Assembly (NCBI GenBank): GCA_035515075.1
Contig: DATJBZ010000028.1
Coordinates: 1 to 64,000, forward strand
DNA from: Moheibacter sp035515075
GTDB taxonomy: Bacteria > Bacteroidota > Bacteroidia > Flavobacteriales > Weeksellaceae
DNA: 64,000 nt
Reading direction: 5' to 3'
The position numbers and the translations under genes were made by a program. Shown in pieces: positions 1-7,124 of the stretch. The notes under the pieces are model-generated. The model saw nothing but the letters and a program-made list of their open reading frames with translations. It was not told where the DNA came from and searched no databases. The first letter of the stretch is position 1, and each line of letters opens with the position of its first letter.

Positions 1-79
1 GTTCTTTTAAAGCCTCTATGGCCACCTGTGATTTAAATTCACTGCTAAATTTCCTGCGTGTTCTTTTCATGTTTTCCAT
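1..79 (-). CDS. IS3-family transposase OrfA, N-terminal part (runs off the window)
   Basis: The minus strand from 79 reads MENMKRTRRKFSSEFKSQVA and continues to the window edge. This is the usual opening of the helix-turn-helix OrfA of IS3-family elements, which binds the element ends and is joined to the DDE transposase OrfB by frameshifting. Only about 26 codons are visible, so OrfB and the far end of the element lie outside. A second Met at 70 is an alternative start. The upstream 60 bases (80-141) probably hold the IS end, although I could not define the inverted repeat. The family call rests on a short but characteristic stretch. Confidence 0.75.
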   Translation of the reverse strand, partial: MENMKRTRRKFSSEFKSQVAIEALKE

Positions 80-141
80 TGTTTAAAATTAATAAAATTT
101 TCAACTTAAACACTGGTACTAATTTGTCGAGGTATTATAGA
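80..141 (-). mobile_element. Probable terminal segment of the IS3-family element, abutting the integrase fragment
   Basis: This segment lies between the transposase start and the point near 141 where the integrase reading frame stops looking like an integrase. It is AT-rich and contains no gene. It is inferred to be the IS end and leader; the exact boundary and any target duplication cannot be settled without the other end of the element. Confidence 0.45.
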
Positions 142-603
142 GCGAACCGTTTTAAACTTGGTGTAAGTGGCGGTTGTCCAATCGTTGCGTTTTCCGCTGT
201 TCTTTACAAACTCGTCAAATGCTGCAAACAAGTTCTTTTCTGTTGCTGATATGGTTTGTTTGTCAGAATAGCGTTTTATTTCATCTTTTAAGAGTTCAAA
301 AGAAGGTACTTCGTTCTTTAATTCATACTCTTTAAAGATTCTATCAATCGTAGTAGATAGTTCCTGTATTGCTGTATTGATTTCGGAAGAGCTTTGTTTT
401 AGTTTATTGGTACACCCATTGCGTACCTTTTCTTTTGCTTCATCCCATTTAGAAGCATCAATGCGGTATCTTGTAAAGAGTTCCACACGGCCACCATTAT
501 ATACCACTCTTGCACGAATAGGAACGTTCTCTGTGATTAAAACACCATCCTTTTTTCTCTTTTCAATAGCAATAGTTATCTTTCTTTTTATCGTCATAGC
601 CAT
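106..603 (-). pseudogene. Tyrosine recombinase (phage/ICE integrase), N-terminal fragment truncated at an IS junction
   Basis: About 154 residues resemble the N-terminal half of Bacteroidetes tyrosine recombinases: an arm-type DNA-binding domain (about residues 5-95, with RARVVYNGGRVELFTRYRID) and the start of the SAM-like core-binding domain (about 105-154, NLFAAFDEFVKN). Full-length relatives are about 400 residues and carry a C-terminal catalytic domain with R-K-H-R-H-Y; none of it is present. The frame ends in about eleven unrelated residues after KFKTVR, next to the IS3 element. A start at 603 fits the family. The gene points away from the tRNA-like sequence at 738-760, which could be the old attachment site. 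It is unlikely to be active. Confidence 0.75.
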
Positions 604-737
604 TCATAATTGCACCCAAATATACACCCAATTTTGACTTTATCATATACTATTTTAAGAGATTTAAATGATTTAAAGAAATCATAAATAGCATTAAATC
701 AGTAAAATGACATTTAATAGTATTCTATTTGCATATA

Positions 738-760
738 GGTTACAATCCCATCTTCTCCAC
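738..760 (+). repeat. tRNA 3'-end-like sequence, possible attachment-site relic
   Basis: GGTTACAATCCC followed by ATCTTCTCCAC resembles a tRNA T-arm plus the 3' acceptor strand. No tRNA body lies upstream, so this is not a functional tRNA. The core matches 1106-1120 at 12 of 15 positions, making a diverged direct repeat on either side of the GIY-YIG gene. Integrases often use tRNA 3' ends as att sites, and the integrase relic starts 135 bases away, so this may be one end of a lost integrative element. Confidence 0.45.
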
Positions 761-765
761 GTTTT

Positions 766-799
766 AAAAAGTACAATGGTTTTTACTGTTGTACTTTTT
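766..799 (+). terminator. Intrinsic terminator-like hairpin after the tRNA-end-like sequence
   Basis: AAAAAGTACAA (766-776) pairs perfectly with TTGTACTTTTT (789-799) across a 12-base loop and runs into T's. A tRNA 3' end followed by a terminator is what the end of a real tRNA transcription unit would look like. Confidence 0.6.
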
Positions 800-837
800 T
801 TGTTTTAAATTTGAAAAACCTTGAAAGATCTATTCTT

Positions 838-1089
838 ATGGATGTTTTTCACATTTATATCATTTATTCTACTCAACTGGATTTATATTATGTTGGTCAA
901 ACGAATAATCTAGAACGTCGTTTATTAGATCATAGAAATTCTCGAAGTAATTATACAAAACGAGCCAAAGACTGGATTTTAGTTTATTTTGAGAGTTTTG
1001 AAAGCCGTTCAGATGCTCTTCGAAGAGAAAAAGAAATCAAGGCAAAGAAAAGCCGAAAGTACATTGAATATTTGATTGAGAAAGGCTAG
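838..1089 (+). CDS. Small single-domain GIY-YIG endonuclease
   Basis: The 83-residue product has the GIY-YIG nuclease core: a first strand HIYIIYS, the YYVGQT strand that replaces YIG, the LERRLLDHR helix with the conserved Arg, and REKEIK with the metal-binding Glu. It is of the UPF0213/YhbQ size class. The frame is open from a TTG at 811, but the ATG at 838 is preferred because the GIY-YIG fold starts immediately after it. The gene sits between two tRNA-3'-end-like sequences, each followed by a terminator hairpin. A mobile or tRNA-targeted lifestyle is inferred; the cellular substrate is unknown. Confidence 0.85.
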   Translation: MDVFHIYIIYSTQLDLYYVGQTNNLERRLLDHRNSRSNYTKRAKDWILVYFESFESRSDALRREKEIKAKKSRKYIEYLIEKG

Positions 1090-1096
1090 AGTGCTG

Positions 1097-1123
1097 TGGG
1101 GCCGAGTCCCATTTTTCCCACCA
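1097..1123 (+). repeat. Second tRNA 3'-end-like sequence, ending in CCA
   Basis: GGGGCCGAGTCCC followed by ATTTTTCCCACCA looks like a T-arm and acceptor strand with a CCA end, eight bases after the GIY-YIG stop codon. It is a diverged direct repeat of 738-760. No complete tRNA can be folded here because there is no D or anticodon arm upstream. Confidence 0.45.
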
Positions 1124-1127
1124 ACAG

Positions 1128-1170
1128 AAACCGCAAATGTATAATTATTAGACGTTTGTGGTTTTTATTT
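1128..1170 (+). terminator. Intrinsic terminator after the second tRNA-like end
   Basis: AAACCGCAAATGT (1128-1140) pairs with ACGTTTGTGGTTT (1152-1164) over 13 positions with two G-U pairs, followed by a T-rich run. It probably ends the GIY-YIG transcript. Confidence 0.65.
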
Positions 1171-1181
1171 TTCAATTGAAA

Positions 1182-1392
1182 AGATCTCAAAATGACAAAG
1201 TATGGCAGGATGGTTGTCATGCCTAGGAAATCTATTTGAATAAATGGATCAAAGAGAAAATCAATTCCTTTCATCAAAATCCTGTTTTTGGAAAAAATTG
1301 TCAATGAACCCGAAAGTTACTATTTTAGCTCTGCCAGAAATTATGCCGATTTGGATAAGGGCTTAAGTGTAGAAGTGGTTTTTATGGGATAA
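1182..1392 (+). pseudogene. Decayed C-terminus of a REP-associated tyrosine transposase (RAYT, Y1_Tnp)
   Basis: Reading from 1182 gives QNDKVWQDGCHA, a TAG stop, then EIYLNKWIKEKINSFHQNPV. After a one-base shift near 1300 the frame continues VNEPESYYFSSARNYADLDK to a stop at 1392. This is the C-terminal third of RAYT transposases (WQDG...H, K..YIHNNPV, SSA.NY). The N-terminal HUH domain with the catalytic Tyr is missing, so the copy is dead. It begins right after the terminator at 1128-1164 and is followed by a GC-rich structured element, as expected for a RAYT and its REP. Confidence 0.75.
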
Positions 1393-1430
1393 ATGTATGA
1401 AAATGAAAGATAAAAATTTGTTGAGAAGCA

Positions 1431-1486
1431 CGGATTGCACCCGAGGCGAAGCCGAACTGAACGAAGTTAAATCCGCGCTATCGGGT
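1431..1486. repeat. GC-rich structured element next to the RAYT relic, REP-like
   Basis: Two interleaved pairs are visible. CGGATT (1431-1436) pairs with AATCCG (1470-1475), and ACCCGA (1439-1444) pairs with TCGGGT (1481-1486). The small hairpins GGCgaaGCC and AACTgaacgaAGTT lie between them. The segment is much richer in G+C than its surroundings and lies 39 bases after the RAYT relic. Single-copy evidence cannot prove it is a repeat. Confidence 0.5.
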
Positions 1487-1520
1487 TGAAAACAAAACAT
1501 TCATTATATTTATCCAACCT

Positions 1521-2525
1521 ATGAATGAATTAACAAAACAGCCAAACCACAGCACTTCGTGTGCAAATTTCGATTTGGAAATACTCAATTTCCAAAATCT
1601 CATTTGTCCTTTCGGATTGAAACATGGAGTCTATACAAGCCCTTTGGTAAAAGATTTCATATTAAATGAAATGGGAACAGATGCTGTGCCTGGAGGAGGC
1701 ATGGGAGAGGTTGCTTTGATCAATGTCACTAAAACAGAATATCAGTATAAATACCAAGGTCAAGAGAGACAAGACGAACTCGGACTCAACTGGGACAGCT
1801 TCAAATGGAGAAATTATGATTATGCAATTGGGAGGTTTTTTAATCATGATCCATTAAGTGAAAAATACGTTTACAACAGTCCGTATGCATTTCAAGAAAA
1901 TAAAATGGGAATGGGTGTTGAGTTAGAGGGGTTAGAATTAAAAGAGCATGATTGGATGTCCCCTAAAACAAAAAGTTATATCCAAGAGGCTAAAGCATCT
2001 ATGAATAATGTTTTGTCTGCAAATTTAAAAGTGAAACCTAAACTTGGATTGGGAATGGATTTTGGAGGTACATTGGGGCCTGTTAAATTAAAAGCAAATG
2101 TAAGTGCACTTGAAGGAAGTAGTAAAATTGTAGTTAATTCAGAAGAAACGAAAACCTCAGTAACTGGAAGTGTATTGAAGATGGGAGCTTCAGCTGAGTT
2201 GAAAGACGCTAAGCTTACTGGAGACTTTTCACTAGCGGAGGGAACTATGAGTTATGGAACAAAAAGTGGCTTTGATGCAACAGGCGAATTTAAAAAAGAA
2301 TCAACAACAAATAAAATAGGAAGCGACATGTCTTTCTCCCTCAAAGAGGATGCAAAAATAGGCGTGTCCGTAAAGCTATTTAAAGCATTATCAGGTGGTA
2401 TTGAAGTAAATGTAGGTGAATTTTTAAATGGGGTAGTGAACACCGCTGCTGCAGGAACTTCTATGGCAACTGACTATATCAACAATAAAATAAAAGAATT
2501 CAATGACACAATCCAAGATAAATAA
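1521..2525 (+). CDS. Rhs repeat-associated core with unassigned C-terminal tip (displaced polymorphic-toxin end)
   Basis: Residues 29-35 (CPFGLKH) and 77-128 (YKYQGQERQDELGLNW, RNYDYAIGRFFNHDPLSEKY, SPYAFQ) match the conserved end of Rhs/YD-repeat proteins, where the shell is cleaved from its variable tip. The remaining 200 residues (129-334) are a tip I do not recognise: Gly/Ser/Lys-rich alternating strands (LKVKPKLGLGMDFGGTLGPV) and a helical tail. Whole Rhs proteins exceed 1000 residues, so this is either a silent 3' cassette or a broken gene; nothing upstream looks like YD repeats. It overlaps the next gene by 23 bases, as toxin-immunity pairs often do. Toxin activity is inferred from architecture only. 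Confidence 0.65.
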   Translation: MNELTKQPNHSTSCANFDLEILNFQNLICPFGLKHGVYTSPLVKDFILNEMGTDAVPGGGMGEVALINVTKTEYQYKYQGQERQDELGLNWDSFKWRNYDYAIGRFFNHDPLSEKYVYNSPYAFQENKMGMGVELEGLELKEHDWMSPKTKSYIQEAKASMNNVLSANLKVKPKLGLGMDFGGTLGPVKLKANVSALEGSSKIVVNSEETKTSVTGSVLKMGASAELKDAKLTGDFSLAEGTMSYGTKSGFDATGEFKKESTTNKIGSDMSFSLKEDAKIGVSVKLFKALSGGIEVNVGEFLNGVVNTAAAGTSMATDYINNKIKEFNDTIQDK

Positions 2526-2781
2526 TATTTCAGCAAAAAACTTATACAATCTCTCTTTAAGAGCTTCTTTAGGTATTTTCTTTATTTTGTTAATACTAAC
2601 GATAATTATGAATTTATTCGGATGGGGATTAGTAAATTACAATGAAAGACAAGCAAGCAAATGGTTATCAATATTGATTAATGTAATAACATATCCTATT
2701 TATGCTTTTCTATATTCATTGTTTCAGTTTGTTTTTTTATATGTAGGAGTAAAACTGTCTAACCTTCTTAAAAGGTGGTAA
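2503..2781 (+). CDS. Small two-helix membrane protein, candidate immunity protein for the Rhs tip
   Basis: This product has 92 residues with hydrophobic segments at about 21-43 (ASLGIFFILLILTIIMNLF) and 55-85, basic residues in the loop and a KRW end. It starts inside the last codons of the Rhs gene in another frame. I know no family for it. The overlap and order match immunity genes of polymorphic toxins, and a membrane location would suit a tip that acts on membranes or in the periplasm. All of this is inference. Confidence 0.55.
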   Translation: MTQSKINNISAKNLYNLSLRASLGIFFILLILTIIMNLFGWGLVNYNERQASKWLSILINVITYPIYAFLYSLFQFVFLYVGVKLSNLLKRW

Positions 2782-3205
2782 TGTATCAAAGTTAGTGACG
2801 CAGTAAAACCAAGGATGTAACCAATTGATTTTTAGTGAAAATTATAATAAATCCAAGAATTATAAGGGCAGGGATTTCCTGCTCTTTGTATTTTTGAATG
2901 CTTTTCTCAAAGTCCATATAAAAGTCCACTACTCTCCCCAAGAAATCATTTGCTGTATCAAAGGAATGGATTTGGGTAGATAGAAGGCTTTCATCTCTCT
3001 TGGTTTGTATTGAAAGTGATACCTATGAAGGGTTAAGCGTAAGAAAAGGCATAAAATTGAAGCTTACTCCTCCTTCAGATCAAGAAATATATAAGGTTTT
3101 CACTTTATTAAATATTTCCACCAAAAAAATAACGGGCTGAATGTTTTTTTTAGTAAATTTAGGCTGTTAACCAATGGGTTATCAACTAACTAAAACCTCA
3201 ATGCC
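2782..3205. other. 424-base intergenic segment with unassigned coding debris
   Basis: There is no intact gene. On the plus strand about 3018-3139 is open and reads SDTYEGLSVRKGIKLKLTPP and onward to a stop. On the minus strand about 2800-3000 is open and includes MDFEKSIQKYKEQEIPALII. Neither has a convincing start or a family I recognise. The mixture of short frames fits remnants of an accessory gene or transposase. Confidence 0.4.
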
Positions 3206-6200
3206 ATGCTGATCAAGTTGATTTCTTTCAGCTGTATTTTTGCCATAATTACAATGGCGCAGCTTTCCGCCTATTTTGAACCTTCCCAATTGGAAACTGT
3301 TGTCAACTTCCCGAATGAAGTCGAAACTTATTTCAGAACAAAAAACAATGGAAATTGGACTTCTTCCACAACTTGGGAAGTGTCTTCCGACCAAATCAAT
3401 TGGACTGCGAGTTTTTCTTATCCAGATGAAAATGCGACAGCAGTAGAGATTTTGGCTCCGCATGAAGTCACTTTGGATCAACACAACTTGTTCCTTCAAA
3501 ATACTTCGGTTTATGGCACTTTGGTGGTGGAGGACAATGATTTTGTTGTGCCAGAAAAAGTGAATGCTTATGCTTTGCAGGTTAAACCAAGTGGTAAATT
3601 TCTATTGAATGGGCAGGGTGTCAACAATGGAAATGGCAAAGCTTTGGTGGAAACCAATGGAAAGGTAGAGTTGAAGAAGTTTGAAACAGGAAGCATTTTG
3701 GCTGAAAAATTTATTTCTACGCATGCCAATAGTTTGTTTGTGTTTGAAGATCTGGCCATTGTGAATTGGAACCACAATGACAATGAAATTTTGGGATCTG
3801 TTGGTTTTTCGGAGTTCTTTAAAATGAGTGAACCCCATACTTTTGTGGTGTTTCAATTGCACCAAGATTTCCCCAAAAATGGAGAATCTTTCGGAGGAGG
3901 AACAAACCATGTTTTCAATGCGGTTTTGGAAGTAGAAGGCTCAAGGCATTTGCGTTTGCAAGGGAATGGAAACAAAATCTTCGTGGGTGGTATTCAAGGA
4001 ACAGGCAATTTAAATGTGACGGCTTCAGGTAATGGAAAGTTAATGATAGGCAATGAACACATTACACCAATACTTGGAAATCAAGGATTGTTGAGCATAG
4101 AAGTGCCGCATAATTTGCTTCAATTTTCTAATGGTGGAATGGTCCCCAATGCTGCAGAAGTCGTATTGACTTCCTTGAATGAAAATCCAGAAATAACAAG
4201 AAAGAACGGCGTTTTTACCATCGATGGAACGCTTGATTTGGGTAAATTTCGTTGGACAAATGCAGAATCTTCGGGAGGAATTGTAGTCAATGGCACTTTG
4301 CGCACGGCACATTCGGGTGGATTGCATGGTAGTAATTCTGCCATTCCCAGTGGGAATTTGACGCTGAATGATGATAGTCGGATTGTTTACAATGGAGCGG
4401 GTCAAATCATCAGCAATTTAGATTATTATCATTTGGTATGTGCTGGTTCAGGTGTGAAAACGCCACAGAGTGCTACAAAAGTCCATTCGGAAGGCAGTGT
4501 ACACATCAGTGAAGACGCAGTCGTTGATTTTACCCTTCATAATTTGGCTTCTATTGGCACGAACAATACGGCGTTTTTTATGGATGGCGGACGTTTGATT
4601 TTGGGAACGAATGATACACAACCCAATATGCGGGGCAATTATGATTTGAGCGCAGGCGTGGTGGAGTTTGTTGGAAGAAATCAAAGCATTCGTTCGAGTC
4701 AATCACAGAAATACCAAAACATTGAGGTCAGCGGAGAAGGAGTGAAAAACTCAAGTGGACACATTAGGTTGCGCTCCAATGGGACTTTTGTGTTAAAAGA
4801 AAACAGTGTTTTTACGATCAGACAAAATTCGATTCGTTGTTATGATGGAACTTCATCAGGAGAGGGTATTGAAGAAAATTGTCAAGTAGTGGTTTCGTCC
4901 AACGCGGTTTTTCAAACAGGAAATAGCCAAGGATTTAGTGGCTTTACGCCAACTCTTTCTGACGATGCGGCCATTGCTTCTGAAATTTCAGCTATCCAAT
5001 TGATGAATGGCAGTACGGTAGAATATTTGGGGGAGAAAGCTCAGGTCATTTCTACTCAAACAAATGTTGGACAGGGAAGTGAGGGAAATTATTACAATTT
5101 GAAAATTTCAGGTGATGAAATTTTACCATTTGAAGGAATTTTAACAGTGAATCATTTGACCCAAATCAGTCCAGAAGGCCGTTTGGTTTTGGCAGAAGTG
5201 GACGAATATTCGCCCAACATTCATGCGTTGTATGCTTTGAAGGGCATTCAAGTGGAAGAAGGTGGCAGTTTGTTGCTCAGAAACAATGCAGTTTTGATGC
5301 AAGATGAAGATGCGATCAATAGTGGCGCAATTCAATCAGAAAAAGCATTTCATTTTTCCACCGAAAGAAAACAATACAATTTTGTGCATTCGCCTTTGGT
5401 CGGTCAAAATTTAAAAGAAATTTACCCCAACAGTTCTCATGTGCTTCGTTACAACGAGGCGACTGATTTTTTTGTAACAACGGATGGAAGTTATCTTCCA
5501 GGAAGAGGGTTGGCAATGAAAGAAGCGAGTGGAAATGGTACAGAAGAAGTGTCGGCTGTTTTTGAAGGATTGCCGATGAATGGCAATTTTACGTTTCCTT
5601 TGGAAAAAGCAGGGCAAGGGTTCAATCTGGTGGGCAATCCCTATCCGTCAAGTTTGGACATTCGGCAATTGTACTTGGACAATTCACCTTGGATTCACAA
5701 TGACTTCTTCTTTTGGGACAACCGAACCAATGAAATTCATGAACAACAAGGTGCTGCGTACAGTGGCGTGAATTATGCAACTTTCAATGCGACTGCAGGA
5801 ACCAATGGCACAGGTTTGGGCGCAGCTTGCACACAATGTGACGCCAGTAAAATACCCACCAAAAATGTCAAAATAGGTACAGCTTTTATCCTTCAAGCAA
5901 AATCAGCCGGTGCTTTGAATTTCAAAAATTCGTACCGAACGGTGCAGAACGATGGTCCCAATTTTTTAGGGAAAAAGACCGATGATTTTGAAGCAGTAGA
6001 AGACGATCGTTTTTGGTTGACCATGACGACACCCAAAGGAGTTACTGTGATGAATGCCATTGTTTATTTTGACGATGGGAAAGATGCTTTTTCAAACGAT
6101 GATACCGAAGCTTTTCAGGTGTCCGATGAATTGTACAGTTGGGTAAGTGAACATCAAATGATCATTCAAGGAAAGTCAGCCTTTGTGGTGAAAGACAAGG

Positions 6201-6664
6201 TAGCTCTGGGTTTTCGAGCTTTTGAAGAAGGGATTTATGCCATCAAATTGTTTCAGCAAGAAGGCATTTTCAATCAGGGACAAAGCATTTATTTGATTGA
6301 CCAAGATTTGAAAGTCACTCATAATTTATCAGACAACAATTATACATTTAAAAGTAGGAAAGGAGAATTCAATGAACGGTTTCTGATTGTTTATAAAGAA
6401 AAGAAAGTCTTGTCTAATATTGATTTACCCAATGGTGAAATCCAAGTCTATCAACAAAATAAGACAACAATGATTCGTTCTCTGAATGAGGATTTAAGCG
6501 CTTTAAAAATATTTAATTTGAATGGACAATTGTTATTGGATAAAATGAATTTATCAGGAAAATACCATCATTTTTCCAACGAGAAATTCGATAAACAAGT
6601 TTTGCTGTTGAATGTACAAACAGTAGATGGTAAAGTGCACTTTTTAAAGATTTTAGCTTATTGA
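3206..6664 (+). CDS. Very large secreted surface protein with type IX-like C-terminal sorting tail
   Basis: The 1152-residue product starts with a signal peptide (about 1-22, ending near AQLSA). It continues as a long beta-rich region with many NG/GN turns and phrases such as GGIVVNGTLRTAHSG, as in filamentous or beta-helical adhesins. Around 800-815 is the GNPYPSSLD phrase common in Flavobacteriia surface proteins. The last 80 residues (LKIFNLNGQLLLD...VLLLNVQTVDGKVHFLKIL) resemble a type A sorting domain for the type IX secretion system, somewhat degenerate. It therefore probably reaches the outer face of the cell. Two Cys (ACTQC) occur near residue 875. No enzyme domain is seen. It appears monocistronic. 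Confidence 0.75.
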   Translation: MLIKLISFSCIFAIITMAQLSAYFEPSQLETVVNFPNEVETYFRTKNNGNWTSSTTWEVSSDQINWTASFSYPDENATAVEILAPHEVTLDQHNLFLQNTSVYGTLVVEDNDFVVPEKVNAYALQVKPSGKFLLNGQGVNNGNGKALVETNGKVELKKFETGSILAEKFISTHANSLFVFEDLAIVNWNHNDNEILGSVGFSEFFKMSEPHTFVVFQLHQDFPKNGESFGGGTNHVFNAVLEVEGSRHLRLQGNGNKIFVGGIQGTGNLNVTASGNGKLMIGNEHITPILGNQGLLSIEVPHNLLQFSNGGMVPNAAEVVLTSLNENPEITRKNGVFTIDGTLDLGKFRWTNAESSGGIVVNGTLRTAHSGGLHGSNSAIPSGNLTLNDDSRIVYNGAGQIISNLDYYHLVCAGSGVKTPQSATKVHSEGSVHISEDAVVDFTLHNLASIGTNNTAFFMDGGRLILGTNDTQPNMRGNYDLSAGVVEFVGRNQSIRSSQSQKYQNIEVSGEGVKNSSGHIRLRSNGTFVLKENSVFTIRQNSIRCYDGTSSGEGIEENCQVVVSSNAVFQTGNSQGFSGFTPTLSDDAAIASEISAIQLMNGSTVEYLGEKAQVISTQTNVGQGSEGNYYNLKISGDEILPFEGILTVNHLTQISPEGRLVLAEVDEYSPNIHALYALKGIQVEEGGSLLLRNNAVLMQDEDAINSGAIQSEKAFHFSTERKQYNFVHSPLVGQNLKEIYPNSSHVLRYNEATDFFVTTDGSYLPGRGLAMKEASGNGTEEVSAVFEGLPMNGNFTFPLEKAGQGFNLVGNPYPSSLDIRQLYLDNSPWIHNDFFFWDNRTNEIHEQQGAAYSGVNYATFNATAGTNGTGLGAACTQCDASKIPTKNVKIGTAFILQAKSAGALNFKNSYRTVQNDGPNFLGKKTDDFEAVEDDRFWLTMTTPKGVTVMNAIVYFDDGKDAFSNDDTEAFQVSDELYSWVSEHQMIIQGKSAFVVKDKVALGFRAFEEGIYAIKLFQQEGIFNQGQSIYLIDQDLKVTHNLSDNNYTFKSRKGEFNERFLIVYKEKKVLSNIDLPNGEIQVYQQNKTTMIRSLNEDLSALKIFNLNGQLLLDKMNLSGKYHHFSNEKFDKQVLLLNVQTVDGKVHFLKILAY

Positions 6665-6747
6665 ATTCGATGATTTTTTTCTTTATTGCACAAAGGGTTA
6701 GGACAATTTGAAGCTGACGATTTACCATATAAAGTTTATAAAATTGA

Positions 6748-6779
6748 AAAGAGGGGCAGTCAAAGACCGCCACCTCTTT
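6748..6779. terminator. Imperfect hairpin between convergent transcripts
   Basis: AAGAGGGGCAGTC and GACCGCCACCTCTT pair with one bulge and one mismatch. The hairpin sits between the ends of the plus-strand surface protein and the minus-strand efflux operon. T-rich flanks on the minus strand favour termination of the operon. Confidence 0.45.
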
Positions 6780-6855
6780 AAGAAAGTTTAAAGGAAAAGT
6801 TCTCTCTTTAATTACACACTCCTCAAACTTTCATGGAAAAGACTAAAAATAGATT

Positions 6856-7065
6856 TTAAATCCGACAACTCGATCCCGAATCTTTTACCCCAATTTTCTT
6901 TAAAATCTGATGCAACAAACACCAATTGGTGATAGAGTTTTGGAATAAATTCGCGCCCACAAAAGCGGTGATCCAAAGCCAATGGTTATTTTTGGTCAAG
7001 ACCGTTAACAACAAACTCGTCAAAATTAAAGTGCCAGCTACGGCGTGTGCTATTCTTGTGTACAT
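6856..7065 (-). CDS. DUF2892 (YgaP-type) inner-membrane protein
   Basis: This 69-residue protein has two hydrophobic helices (about 7-25 and 30-48) and the DUF2892 pattern: RIAHAVAGTLIL, W.WITAFVGANLFQNSIT, W.LLHQILKKIGV. It is the last gene of the efflux operon, 59 bases after the pump gene, an order that recurs in Bacteroidetes. Its role in efflux is not established; DUF2892 domains elsewhere are fused to rhodaneses. Confidence 0.8.
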   Translation of the reverse strand: MYTRIAHAVAGTLILTSLLLTVLTKNNHWLWITAFVGANLFQNSITNWCLLHQILKKIGVKDSGSSCRI

Positions 7066-7124
7066 ATCTTTTTTGTTTTTTTTATGATTGAATTGAACTT
7101 CTTTTTATTTTAAATTCTTGTTAT

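Noticed and set aside
738..1123. Calling functional tRNA genes at 738-760 and 1097-1123
   Set aside because: Only the T-arm and acceptor-like 3' parts are present; no D-arm, anticodon arm or 5' acceptor strand can be found upstream.
1086..1304. Minus-strand 72-codon frame over the RAYT remnant
   Set aside because: The plus strand carries the recognisable RAYT residues; the minus frame has no family resemblance.
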